Source of the DNA: Clostridium fungisolvens
Lineage (GTDB): Bacteria > Bacillota > Clostridia > Clostridiales > Clostridiaceae
Assembly: GCF_014193895.1 (NCBI RefSeq)
Contig: NZ_BLZR01000001.1
Location: forward strand, 2,728,001-2,792,000
Length of the DNA stretch: 64,000 nt
Direction: 5' to 3'
This document shows positions 25,418-34,342 of this stretch, one piece after another; the stretch's first letter is position 1; each line of letters begins with the position of its first letter. Position numbers and translations under genes: made by a program. The notes under the pieces are model-generated. The model ran no database searches and was not told the origin of the DNA. It saw nothing but the letters and a program-made list of their open reading frames with translations.

Positions 25418-26635
25418 ATGAAAGCATCATTTGATAAATTTGATATTACACCAAATTATCCGGTTCATATGGCTGGATATTCAAGAAAGAGCAAAAGTAT
25501 TGGAGTACTTGATCCAATAGAAATCAATACATTGGTCATAGAAATGGAGAAAACACCTTTTGTCATTTGCATATTTGATTCAATTATTATTGAAGAAAGC
25601 TTTGTAAATAATATTAAGGATGAGGTTAATAAAACACTTCACATTCCTAATGAAAATATTATTATTGGCTGTATTCACACTCATTCTGCACCAGCCTTCT
25701 TTAAGCTTGCTTTTGAAGAAACTAGTGTGGAGCAAGATCTTACAAATCAAGTAAAAATCAATATAATTCAGAGTATAATAAGAGCTTATAATAACCTTGA
25801 AGATTCAAATATTATCTTTGAAAAATCTATGATAGAAGGTCTTTATGGCAATAGAAATCAAAAAGACGGTTATGCTGATAAAAGCGTAAATGTCCTTAAA
25901 TTCTATGATAAGCATAATTCTTTGATTGGAGCCTTTGTAAATATATCTGTTCATCCTACTATATTGAATGGTAGCAATCTAATGCTTTCTGCAGACTTAT
26001 TAGGATTTGTGAGACAAAAGTTGCAAGATCAGTTAGACTGCCCAGTTCTTATTTGTAATGGAACATGTGGTGATGTATCAACTAGATTCTATCGAAAATT
26101 AAGTGGCATAGAAGAACTTGAATACACTTCCTCTTCAATAGTAAATCAAATGAAAGATAAAATTACTTCTGAGGTACTGAATTTAAACAACCTGAGAATA
26201 GCTTCAACCTCAATGGTATCAATATTTGATGCAGAAAAAGATGATTTTAATAACTCTGAATTAAAAAGACTCAATGAAAAATCAAGCAATGTATCTGAAG
26301 CTGAAAAATCATATCTTAAGCTACTAGCTTCACGATTAGAAATCAAAAAAAGCTTAAGCCCTTATGTGCTTCATCTTACAAGCACCATAATAAAAACTGA
26401 TGAGCTTATGATTATTACTTTGCCTGGAGATGTTAATTCATATTTTGCTAAACACATAAGAGAAAGCATTCCTAATATAGAAATAATCCTAATAGGCTAT
26501 TCAAATGCTTATGTTTCATATATGGTGGAATCCAAAAACTACGGAAAGTACTTCGAGACCTTTAATACAAGATTATCAAGAGGAGTTTCTGACGAGTTCA
26601 TTGATAAAGTAATAGAAAAAGCAGCCTCTCTTTAA
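25418..26635 (+). CDS. neutral/alkaline non-lysosomal ceramidase-like protein
   Basis: About 405 residues. The N-terminus (ASFDKFDITPNYPVHMAGYSRKSK, core DITPNYPVHMAGY) and the motifs GCIHTHSAPAF (His residues for zinc) and CNGTCGDVSTRF match the N-terminal domain family of neutral ceramidases. True ceramidases are much longer and secreted; this one lacks a signal peptide and is probably a cytoplasmic hydrolase of unknown substrate. The ATG at 25418 follows AAAGGAG. Genes of this type often accompany sugar PTS operons, as here. Confidence 0.78.
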   Translation: MKASFDKFDITPNYPVHMAGYSRKSKSIGVLDPIEINTLVIEMEKTPFVICIFDSIIIEESFVNNIKDEVNKTLHIPNENIIIGCIHTHSAPAFFKLAFEETSVEQDLTNQVKINIIQSIIRAYNNLEDSNIIFEKSMIEGLYGNRNQKDGYADKSVNVLKFYDKHNSLIGAFVNISVHPTILNGSNLMLSADLLGFVRQKLQDQLDCPVLICNGTCGDVSTRFYRKLSGIEELEYTSSSIVNQMKDKITSEVLNLNNLRIASTSMVSIFDAEKDDFNNSELKRLNEKSSNVSEAEKSYLKLLASRLEIKKSLSPYVLHLTSTIIKTDELMIITLPGDVNSYFAKHIRESIPNIEIILIGYSNAYVSYMVESKNYGKYFETFNTRLSRGVSDEFIDKVIEKAASL

Positions 26636-26713
26636 AATTTGAATTAGTCATTCAAAAGTAGTATAATAATCTACTATAAATTCAAAATATTGAGATATAA
26701 AGGTGAGGTATTT

Positions 26714-27496
26714 ATGAATCCATTCGAACAAATGGAAATCAAAAAAAATAGTTTTACTAAAAAAGAAAAAATTGTTTATGAGCTAATGCTAAAAAACGTT
26801 GATGAAATTTCACGTAAATCAGTAACTGAATTAGCTGACCATATGAATGTATCCCAATCTACCATAACTCGTTTCTGTCAAAAACTTGGCTATGATGGGT
26901 ATAATGATTTTAAATTCAGCATTTACAGATATCAGAAGCAGGTCCCATTGGATGATTTGGATCCAAGCAAGAATGCTTTTTCTACTTACTCCAATCTTAT
27001 CCTGCAACTACAAACTTCCGTAAATAATGATGAGCTAAGCAACCTTGCTGAGGATATAGGTAAGGCTGATAATATCATTATTCTTGGCGTGCATAAAAGC
27101 GAATTGCCTGCAAGACTACTTAATATAAATCTACACAAGCTTTCAAAGCATGCGACCTTTGTTCCTTTTGGAGAAGTACAAGACTTAGAATCGTACATAA
27201 AAAAGGATGATTTAGTCATTGTATTCTCCGTAAAAGGTGAATCTTTAAAAGCGAGCATTAGTGAACTTGTAAAGAAAAAAGCTGCAAAGTTTGCTATGAT
27301 CACAATGAATGATAAAAATCCATTGAAGAAGATGTTCCCACACTTCATATGGCTTCCATCTACAAATCGTGAAACCTCCCCAGTATACGTTGAAAACCAG
27401 GTAGTGTTCATGATATATGTGGATATTCTAACTTCATATATTGCAAATTATATTATAAATAAAAAAGATAAAGTCGATCCAAAACGTAATGTTTAA
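26714..27496 (+). CDS. RpiR family transcriptional regulator
   Basis: About 260 residues: an N-terminal HTH_6 domain (about 1-75, with SVTELADHMNVSQSTITRFCQKLGY, core NVSQSTITRFCQKLG) and a C-terminal SIS phosphosugar-binding domain (about 105-235, with IILGVHKS and VIVFSVKGESL). The ATG at 26714 has GGTGAGG five bases upstream. It follows the ceramidase-like gene by 78 bases and faces the deacetylase gene. It very likely controls the EIIC/ceramidase/deacetylase locus in response to a sugar phosphate. Confidence 0.9.
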   Translation: MNPFEQMEIKKNSFTKKEKIVYELMLKNVDEISRKSVTELADHMNVSQSTITRFCQKLGYDGYNDFKFSIYRYQKQVPLDDLDPSKNAFSTYSNLILQLQTSVNNDELSNLAEDIGKADNIIILGVHKSELPARLLNINLHKLSKHATFVPFGEVQDLESYIKKDDLVIVFSVKGESLKASISELVKKKAAKFAMITMNDKNPLKKMFPHFIWLPSTNRETSPVYVENQVVFMIYVDILTSYIANYIINKKDKVDPKRNV

Positions 27497-27535
27497 AAGA
27501 AAACTTCTTTCAAAATAGCAGTGTACTTAGTGCTG

Positions 27536-28231
27536 TTAATAATGAACAAGCTCTACTGAATTTTCCTTTATAAAGCTTTTTATTTCATCACTACACAATA
27601 CATAAAGTTCCTTCACCCTATGAACATTATAGGAACTGTTATTATATAGCTCCAAGTCGCAGTAGCCAGGATGAGTCATAAGCTCAATCCCTGTCTCCTC
27701 CGAGTTGGATTTTATTATATTTTTTAATACTTCTATAGTAGCGGTTTCTCCATAAAAGCCTGCCACGAACTTAAATGCACTATATCTACGCACTGGAATA
27801 CCATACTCATTGCTAAGCTTCATTGTAATGTTATAGATTTCTCCTCTGTCATGTACTCCATGATGAGAATCTAAATGTGTAGGCTTACGATTAAAAACTT
27901 GAATGAATCTTTCAATCTGTGCCCTAAACTCTGTCTCAACCTCGGAAAGAATAATATCTTCACTTGAATAAAACTCATTTTTTGTTAAGAAAACCTTTCC
28001 ACCCTTTGTAATAGTTTTTCCTCCAGTAAGAGAATTCCCTATAGTTAGATTTAAATGAACTCCTATGCCAAGCTCTGTAGTTTCCTTAGAAATTTTTGCT
28101 CCATATTCTAAGTAAGGCATATTGCATAAAGCAGTAGTTGAGGTTATTATTCCTTTTTTGTGCCCTTCAATTATGCCTTCAGTATTTCCTTTGGTAAATC
28201 CAAAATCATCAGCATTAATAATTAATTTCAT
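27536..28231 (-). CDS. ChbG/YdjC family carbohydrate deacetylase
   Basis: About 231 residues. The metal-site residues of the family are visible: D8 in INADDFGF, H59 in GVHLNLT and the H123/H124 pair in LDSHHGVH. ChbG removes an acetyl group from chitooligosaccharides such as chitobiose-6-phosphate so that a glycosidase can act. GGAGG lies five bases before the ATG at 28231. It converges with the RpiR gene and, with the CelB-type EIIC, suggests diacetylchitobiose use. Confidence 0.88.
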   Translation of the reverse strand: MKLIINADDFGFTKGNTEGIIEGHKKGIITSTTALCNMPYLEYGAKISKETTELGIGVHLNLTIGNSLTGGKTITKGGKVFLTKNEFYSSEDIILSEVETEFRAQIERFIQVFNRKPTHLDSHHGVHDRGEIYNITMKLSNEYGIPVRRYSAFKFVAGFYGETATIEVLKNIIKSNSEETGIELMTHPGYCDLELYNNSSYNVHRVKELYVLCSDEIKSFIKENSVELVHY

Positions 28232-28269
28232 ATATGCCTCCAAAACTAAAAATTGATTTTATCTAGCAC

Positions 28270-28306
28270 ATTCAGCATTACATAAATACTTATAATAATG
28301 CTGAAT
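28270..28306 (-). terminator. terminator of the CoA-transferase operon
   Basis: ATTCAGCATTA (28270-28280) and TAATGCTGAAT (28296-28306) form a perfect stem just beyond the stop at 28321. Confidence 0.75.
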
Positions 28307-28320
28307 ATACTAATACTCTG

Positions 28321-29505
28321 CTATTTTCTATTTTTAAAGTAATCTACTTCTTCACTGGACAATCCAAGTAGTTCCTTCATAACTGATTCAGTATCCAAGC
28401 CTAAAGTTGGAGCCTTATCATATGAATACTCATCACTTTCAGTAAATTTTATAGGTGAGCCTACTATTTTCATTTTTCCTGAAATAGGATGCTCTATCTC
28501 CTCTATCATTTTTCTAGTCTCAACAATATTCTTATCATTAACTACCTGAGCCACATCATTAATTGGTGCACAAGGAACCCCTTTTGCTAAAAGTATTTTA
28601 ATTATTTCCTCTACATTGTGCTCCTTGGTCCAGCCACTTACAATTGCTTTTAATCTATCATGTTCACTTACTCTATCCTTATTTAACTTAAACTCATCTA
28701 TCTCTAGTAACTGTTTTTTATCAATAGCTTCGCAGAATTTTGTCCAAATATTATCATTACCTACTGCAATAACAACCCATCCGTCTTTTGCTTGAAAAGA
28801 ATCGTATGGATAAATAAATTCATATCTATTTCCAATTCTCTCTGGTACTCTCTTTTCAACCAAAAATATTTCAATCAGAGTTTCCATTGCACTTACTGAA
28901 CAATCTACAAGGGATATATCAATTCTCTCTCCGTGACCTGTTCTACTTCTCCCTTGCAATGCTGCTAATATTCCTATGCAACAATTAAGCCCTGCTAAAA
29001 TATCCCCTATAGCAGTTCCAGTCCTTGTAGGTGCAGAATCTGTCCAACCAGTGACACTCATGATTCCGCTCATAGCTTGGGCAATTACATCATAGCCAGG
29101 CAGCTTGCTATATGCTCCTGTTTGTCCAAAACCTGATATTGAAGCATAAATAATTTTAGGATTTATTTCCTTTACTTCTTCATAAGAAAAGCCTAATTTA
29201 TCCATAGTTCCAGGCTTAAAATTCTCTACGATAACATCTGATATTTTTATTAAATCAATCAATACTTTCTTAGCCTTTGGGTCCTTAAGATTCAATGCTA
29301 TACTCTTTTTATTTCTGTTAAGGTTGGCAAAATACGCACTTATTCCTCTATCAAAAGGAGGGTAGCCTCTGCTGTCATCCCCTTTTAATGGCTCTTCAAT
29401 CTTTATCACCTCTGCTCCCATATCTGCTAAGAGCATAGTGCAATATGGGCCAGATAATACTCTAGTTAAATCTAAAATGCGAATGCCATCAAGTTGCTTT
29501 GACAT
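28321..29505 (-). CDS. CaiB/BaiF (family III) CoA transferase
   Basis: A 394-residue family III CoA transferase. The conserved opening (ILDLTRVLSGPYCTMLLADMGAEVIKIE, core GPYCTMLLADMGAEVIK), VIVENFKPG and the catalytic Asp139 in LPGYDVIAQAMSG are present. It moves CoA between carboxylic acids, activating the substrate of the pathway. AAGGGAG precedes the ATG. Last gene of an operon with two AtuA-type proteins under a sigma-54 activator, so it probably activates the same branched or terpenoid acid, though the acid is unknown. Confidence 0.93.
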   Translation of the reverse strand: MSKQLDGIRILDLTRVLSGPYCTMLLADMGAEVIKIEEPLKGDDSRGYPPFDRGISAYFANLNRNKKSIALNLKDPKAKKVLIDLIKISDVIVENFKPGTMDKLGFSYEEVKEINPKIIYASISGFGQTGAYSKLPGYDVIAQAMSGIMSVTGWTDSAPTRTGTAIGDILAGLNCCIGILAALQGRSRTGHGERIDISLVDCSVSAMETLIEIFLVEKRVPERIGNRYEFIYPYDSFQAKDGWVVIAVGNDNIWTKFCEAIDKKQLLEIDEFKLNKDRVSEHDRLKAIVSGWTKEHNVEEIIKILLAKGVPCAPINDVAQVVNDKNIVETRKMIEEIEHPISGKMKIVGSPIKFTESDEYSYDKAPTLGLDTESVMKELLGLSSEEVDYFKNRK

Positions 29506-29530
29506 TTATAAAATCTCCCTTCAATATAGA

Positions 29531-29845
29531 TTACTTACTAAGTTCAATGTCCATCCTTAATAGTGCAGCTTCCATACTCTTTCCTAATGAATCAAGCCTT
29601 AAAGAACGGGTTGCCCCTCCATCCAATGCATGATGTAATACAAAGTTGAAGCCATCAAGCTGTGGAACCTCATATCTTTCAATTTCTCCCTGAACCATAC
29701 CTTTAAAGTGCTTCTTTACTGCTTCTGGCGTAACTTGAGCTTTTATTATTTCATAGTACTTAGGTTCTCTTGCATAAATACATATATTTGATACGTCACC
29801 CTTATCTCCAGATCTTCCATGCGCTATATCCTTAAGCTTTACCAT
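29531..29845 (-). CDS. AtuA-like ferredoxin-fold protein
   Basis: A 104-residue protein beginning VKLKDIAHGRSGDKGDVSNI, the signature of the AtuA-like C-terminal domain, which in other bacteria is fused to the AtuA domain. Here it is a separate gene located one base after the AtuA stop. The two products probably act as a complex. The biochemical role of the family in acyclic terpene catabolism is not settled. Confidence 0.85.
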   Translation of the reverse strand: MVKLKDIAHGRSGDKGDVSNICIYAREPKYYEIIKAQVTPEAVKKHFKGMVQGEIERYEVPQLDGFNFVLHHALDGGATRSLRLDSLGKSMEAALLRMDIELSK

Positions 29846-29846
29846 T

Positions 29847-31205
29847 CTATTTTACCTCCTCAACATGAACCTCGAATTTAACTGCATCTCTAGGTATTAG
29901 TGTAGGCCATAATGCAAATACTTCAGATGGTTTTGTTCTTCCTCCAAAGAAACAGGATGCTGGTGGTCCATTTAAAATAAAAGGTGCAATTTCCGGAGTT
30001 AACTTATTTGCCTCTTCTAAAGTCTTAGTTTTTATAGCAAATCTAAGAATTACCTCATTTAAATCTTCTTTCATCTCCTCTGCCAATGGACCGTGAAGTG
30101 TATTAAGTCCAAGGAACTCTTCTCGTATTTCCATTGCATCAAGACCCTTATTTTTCAATCTTAATTTCAGTATTTCTGCAGCTCTCTGAGCTTTATCCAA
30201 GGCATCAGGCCAGCTGAATGGCAAGTATCCAACATTTCTATACCCTTCGCTATATCCCACACAAAGTTTTAATGTATCTGGTCTCTTATGTCCTTTAACT
30301 CCCTCTACTAGAACTCTATCTTGTCCTATTTGCTTTACAGTGACATTACTAAAATCTGCAATTACATCAGGAGTTAAATATTTTTTAGGATCATGTATTT
30401 CGTATAATAGCTGCTCCTTTACTGATTGAGTGGTCATGAGTCCCCCCATATTTTTTGTCTTTGTCATTATTAAACTCCCTGCTCCACTTACTTCAGCAAT
30501 AGGATATCCCAAGTTTTCTGGATGTGGCACATTTCTCCAGTCATAATCATAATTGCCTCCACTTACCTGCGCTCCACATTCTAAAAGATGCCCACTTAGA
30601 ATTCCTGTAGCTAAACCATCCCAATCATCCTTCTTCCAACCAAACTCATATGCAAGTGGTGCTAGGAAAAGACTTGAGTCTGTAGAACGTCCCACTATAA
30701 CAATATCAGCCCCACCTTGAAGACATTCTATAATAGGTTCAGCTCCATAATACACATTTGCATTTACCATATGATTCAAAATAGCATCGATTGGTTCATT
30801 TGTATCCATGTTATTCATTGTAATCCCCTGTTTTCTAAGCTGGGGAATTATACTCATAACATCATCACCAAGAACATAACCTACCTTTAAATTAAGTCCT
30901 GATTCTTTAATCGCCTGCTTCACTGCTTCCACTGCACACTTTACATTCATACCACCTGCATTGGTTAAAACCTTTATGGATTTTTCTTTTATCATAGGAA
31001 GCATATCTTTTAAAGCTGTTATAAAATCTCTAGCATATCCTCTTTGCGGATTATGTTCCTTTTGCCTCTGCATAATAGACAGGGTAAGCTCTGCAAGATA
31101 ATCACAAGCTATATAATCAACTTGATCATTTTTTGCCATATTTACTGGTGCTTCATTCAAATCTCCCCAAAAACCCTGAGCACCACCAATTCTAATTGTT
31201 TTCAT
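29847..31205 (-). CDS. acyclic terpene utilization AtuA family protein (DUF1446)
   Basis: A 452-residue DUF1446 protein opening with TIRIGGAQGFWGDLNEAP and containing GADIVIVGRSTDSSLFLAPLAYEF (core IVGRSTDSSLFLAP). In Pseudomonas, AtuA belongs to citronellol/geraniol degradation, but members in fermentative anaerobes have no proven substrate. AAGGTGG lies five bases before the ATG. First gene of the operon (AtuA, AtuA-like, CoA transferase), preceded by a sigma-54 promoter. Confidence 0.88.
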   Translation of the reverse strand: MKTIRIGGAQGFWGDLNEAPVNMAKNDQVDYIACDYLAELTLSIMQRQKEHNPQRGYARDFITALKDMLPMIKEKSIKVLTNAGGMNVKCAVEAVKQAIKESGLNLKVGYVLGDDVMSIIPQLRKQGITMNNMDTNEPIDAILNHMVNANVYYGAEPIIECLQGGADIVIVGRSTDSSLFLAPLAYEFGWKKDDWDGLATGILSGHLLECGAQVSGGNYDYDWRNVPHPENLGYPIAEVSGAGSLIMTKTKNMGGLMTTQSVKEQLLYEIHDPKKYLTPDVIADFSNVTVKQIGQDRVLVEGVKGHKRPDTLKLCVGYSEGYRNVGYLPFSWPDALDKAQRAAEILKLRLKNKGLDAMEIREEFLGLNTLHGPLAEEMKEDLNEVILRFAIKTKTLEEANKLTPEIAPFILNGPPASCFFGGRTKPSEVFALWPTLIPRDAVKFEVHVEEVK

Positions 31206-31256
31206 TTGTCCACCTTCTTAATAAAAATTAGGAATATATATCCCTAACCTTTATTA

Positions 31257-31273
31257 AGCAACTTTCATGCCAA
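31257..31273 (-). promoter_or_regulatory. sigma-54 (-24/-12) promoter of the AtuA operon
   Basis: Minus strand TTGGCATGAAAGTTGCT. The GG and GC elements are exactly ten bases apart, as required by RpoN, and the match to TTGGCACN5TTGCW is nearly complete. It lies about 52 bases upstream of the AtuA ATG. Confidence 0.88.
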
Positions 31274-31346
31274 AAAAATAATGCTTCAAAAGCATTATAA
31301 AATCATATTTTTATGTATACTTTTATTAGTTAAGTGAAATATCTAG

Positions 31347-31380
31347 TGTATACTTTTTATACATTATATACTTTGTATAC
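31347..31380. promoter_or_regulatory. probable upstream activator sites (TGTATAC boxes)
   Basis: Contains overlapping dyads built from GTATAC: TGTATACTTTTTATACA and TATACTTTGTATA. A third GTATACTTTT box occurs at about 31315. They lie 75-120 bases upstream of the sigma-54 promoter and directly in front of the activator gene's end, the expected place for an enhancer-binding protein. Confidence 0.7.
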
Positions 31381-31396
31381 AATACCATAGTGTATC

Positions 31397-32995
31397 TTAA
31401 TCAGCATCAATATTATAAAGCTTGAGCTTTTTATAAAAGGTTCGTCTGCTCATCCCAAGCATGTCCATTGCACGAGTCTTGTTCCCATTAAACTTTTCAA
31501 GAGCTTCTATAATTCTCTCTCTTTCTATATCTAATATTTCATGTTTTAATTTTTTTGATTCTGTTTTATCGTCTCTATTTAGACTTATAATTGATGATTT
31601 TTTTATTTCTTCAGGTAAATGTTCTACTTCAATAATGTCATCTTGACATATTATCACTGCATACTCCATACAACTTTGCAGCTCCCTAACATTACCTACC
31701 CATTTATATGATGAAAGTACATTTATCACATTTTCAGATAACATTAAAGTCTTGTTGTATTTTTTGCAATATATATTAAGGAAATATTCTGCCAGATTAA
31801 TTATATCCTCTACTCTTTCACGTAAAGATGGGATATTTATATTAAAAGTATTTAACCTGAAATATAAATCTTCTCTGAAGGTTCCTTCTTTTATCATTGC
31901 TTTCAAATCTCTGTTTGTAGCTGCAATAACTCTTACATCAACTTTATTAATGGTATTAGATCCTATTTTTTGAATTTGTCCTGATTGAAGTACCCTTAAC
32001 AGTTTTGCCTGCATAAGCATAGGCATGTCTCCTATTTCATCTAAAAAAATTGTTCCAGTATTTGCTGCCTCAAATTTACCTATTTTCCCGCTTTTATGCG
32101 CTCCTGTAAATGCTCCGTCTGTATAACCAAAGAGTTCACTTTCAAACAAGCTTTCAGGTATAGCAGAACAATTTAGCTCTACATATGGTTTTTCGCTTCT
32201 TTTACTTGCTTCGTAGATAGCCTTTACAACTACTTCCTTGCCAACACCACTCTCCCCTTGAACGAGAACCGTTGCGTCAGTTGGTGCCACTATTGCAGCA
32301 AGCTTTAAGCAATTCAAAAACTTTTCATTGCTACCAACAATACAGGAAAAATTCTTCGGAAGTTCATTATGAGGCTTTGCGATTCCTTCATAAAAATACC
32401 CGCTCAATTTTCTTACATTGGCAAGCTCTTCATTCAAGACATGTATTTCCGTAACATCTTTAAAGATAGAAATTGCACCAAGCACCTCATTATCAATAAT
32501 GATTGGATTAATACTAGCTACTATCTGTTTTTCAATACTTTTAACTTTGATTTTTTTATTTTGGATTGGGGTTCCTTCCCTCAAAGTACTCAGTATTGCC
32601 GCACCAGGCTCTATTTCACTAACATATTTGTTAAGTACTTTTTCTTTATCAATATTAAGTATTTCAGAATACGCTTTGTTTAAGTAAATTATTTTAGAAT
32701 GCTTGTCTACTAAAACCACACCATCATGTATGTGATCTATTGCACTTAAAAACATAAATAAAACCTTTTCCTTTAAGAAAAGTCTTATATAATCACAGGT
32801 GATAAATCCCACTAACTTCTTCTTTTGGTTTAGAACATAGACATAGTAGTTATTATTTAAATATTCATCATCTATAACACCCTTACAGCTAATAAGCTCA
32901 TCTTCGCTAAAAAGCACAGGAATATTATCAAAGTTCAAAGGAATCTTACTTCCCAAACTCTCAAGATCTTTATTCATTACATCTTTTACTTTCAA
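31397..32995 (-). CDS. sigma-54-dependent enhancer-binding regulator (PAS-AAA-Fis)
   Basis: About 532 residues. Order: N-terminal CBS-like region (about 1-80), PAS domain (about 85-185, GVVLVDKHSKIIYLNKAYSEIL in part), AAA+ domain with Walker A GESGVGKE and the sigma-54 contact loop GAFTGA near residue 295-300, and a C-terminal Fis-type helix-turn-helix (NKTRAMDMLGMSRRTFYKKLK). TTG at 32995 is the likely start because GAGG lies eight bases before it; a GTG at 33004 lacks spacing. It is upstream of, and co-oriented with, the AtuA operon, whose promoter is of the sigma-54 type. Confidence 0.93.
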   Translation of the reverse strand: MKVKDVMNKDLESLGSKIPLNFDNIPVLFSEDELISCKGVIDDEYLNNNYYVYVLNQKKKLVGFITCDYIRLFLKEKVLFMFLSAIDHIHDGVVLVDKHSKIIYLNKAYSEILNIDKEKVLNKYVSEIEPGAAILSTLREGTPIQNKKIKVKSIEKQIVASINPIIIDNEVLGAISIFKDVTEIHVLNEELANVRKLSGYFYEGIAKPHNELPKNFSCIVGSNEKFLNCLKLAAIVAPTDATVLVQGESGVGKEVVVKAIYEASKRSEKPYVELNCSAIPESLFESELFGYTDGAFTGAHKSGKIGKFEAANTGTIFLDEIGDMPMLMQAKLLRVLQSGQIQKIGSNTINKVDVRVIAATNRDLKAMIKEGTFREDLYFRLNTFNINIPSLRERVEDIINLAEYFLNIYCKKYNKTLMLSENVINVLSSYKWVGNVRELQSCMEYAVIICQDDIIEVEHLPEEIKKSSIISLNRDDKTESKKLKHEILDIERERIIEALEKFNGNKTRAMDMLGMSRRTFYKKLKLYNIDAD

Positions 32996-33130
32996 CTTTA
33001 TCACCTCGAAAATTGCATAATTATTAGGTCCATATATGAGTAGTGTTTTCTGTAATTTTATCTTCTAAATTTTTCTATTAAACTTATTATATCATTTCCT
33101 ATCAAGAGAAATATATTTAGAAATAAAAAT

Positions 33131-33153
33131 AAGAGCCTAGATTGTAGACTCTT
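33131..33153 (-). terminator. terminator hairpin of the third Rpn remnant
   Basis: AAGAGCCTA and TAGACTCTT with one mismatch; almost the same as 20244-20266. Confidence 0.65.
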
Positions 33154-33174
33154 ATAAAAATCACACTTAAGCAT

Positions 33175-33385
33175 TTAAAAATACTTTTCTAAATCCTCTA
33201 TTTTTTCTAAATCAAATATATCAGTAGCTATTAATTCTATTTTTTCTGAAGGTAGATTCTTTATCTTTTCTTCATATTCTTGAGGAAGTATATTAAATTT
33301 TTTGTTTAATTGTTTTATGAGAATTTCAGCCTTCCCCTCATCTCTTATCATCTTTCCTATTTCTGTAATTATAAATTTCTCCTTA
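33175..33385 (-). pseudogene. Rpn family C-terminal fragment
   Basis: Encodes about 65-70 residues of the Rpn-family C-terminus, ending ATDIFDLEKIEDLEKYF and a stop, very close in sequence to the 20289 fragment including the non-coding 3' flank. The N-terminal part has been lost and the frame upstream is broken near 33380. Confidence 0.7.
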
Positions 33386-33426
33386 GTTAATATTCACAAT
33401 TCTTAAGCAATTATGCCACTCTTGAA

Positions 33427-34011
33427 CTAAATATAGTACCTTAGCATAGGCTTCCATTTCGATCTTCTCTCTACCACTGTAAAGCCAGCTTCTTCAAATG
33501 CTACAGGAACACCAGTCCAGAGAAAGGCATCTGGCACATTATTACCATAAGGGACCACTGGATATGCCTCAACTATATTTACTTCATTTAATTTTGCATA
33601 TTCAATTGCCCCTTTAATTAACTCTGTTGAAATTCCTTTTCGTCTAAAATCCTTAGCTATAAAAAGACAAGAAATAGACCAAACTGGTTTATCATCTATT
33701 CTTTTAAGGACTCTGGAACTTTCAAGACGCTTATAAACTTCTCTTGGAGCAATAGCGCACCATCCAATTGGATTATCATCTACATATGCCAGCACCCCTA
33801 CAGGCTTACCCCTATATACAATATCCTTCATGGAGTTCTTGTTAAATTCGCCCTTTCCACGCTCAAATTCCGATTTCTTAAGTCTCCAAGACATACACCA
33901 GCATCCGCCACATGCTCCTCTTTCACCAAATAAAAGTTCAAAGTCCTCCCATCTTGTATGGTCTAAAGAATATATTTTTATATTATGCTCTTCATTGCTA
34001 TACACTAGCAT
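33427..34011 (-). CDS. GNAT family N-acetyltransferase
   Basis: A 194-residue GNAT protein. Residues about 60-165 hold the acetyl-CoA fold with the SCLFIAKDFRRKGIST motif (R/Q-x-x-G-x-G/A variant RRKGIS). A Cys-rich N-terminal motif GACGGCWCMSWR near residues 32-43 is typical of one uncharacterised GNAT subgroup. AGGAGG lies before the ATG. Acceptor substrate unknown. Confidence 0.85.
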   Translation of the reverse strand: MLVYSNEEHNIKIYSLDHTRWEDFELLFGERGACGGCWCMSWRLKKSEFERGKGEFNKNSMKDIVYRGKPVGVLAYVDDNPIGWCAIAPREVYKRLESSRVLKRIDDKPVWSISCLFIAKDFRRKGISTELIKGAIEYAKLNEVNIVEAYPVVPYGNNVPDAFLWTGVPVAFEEAGFTVVERRSKWKPMLRYYI

Positions 34012-34342
34012 TTATAAAATCCTCCATAATTCATATTTATTATCTTCAAGGGCTTCTTCCAAACGATTCATAACTCTAAATAAATGTCCTCTGAATTTAT
34101 ATAATCATAAAAACATTTAATCATAAAATTAAAAAATCATATAAATATATAGCAAACATGCGGGTTTGAGCTAATTTGGGTTATTTCAAACAAATTCCTT
34201 CAATTAATTTTGTACTGCTAAGGCTTATAAGAATTTATAGATGCTTAGTCACAAATATTGATAGATCACTTTGCTAATTACTTTCCAATAGCCTAATTCA
34301 ATCACCGCAATATTTTATTTATCATTCACTTTAAAATTATTC
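34012..34342. other. intergenic region, nothing recognised
   Basis: A+T-rich spacer between the GNAT gene and the helicase gene. I see no gene, repeat or clear terminator. Confidence 0.4.

Noticed and set aside
26986..27411. Minus-strand frame of 141 codons within the RpiR gene
   Set aside because: Antisense to a well-supported SIS-domain regulator; no start signal.
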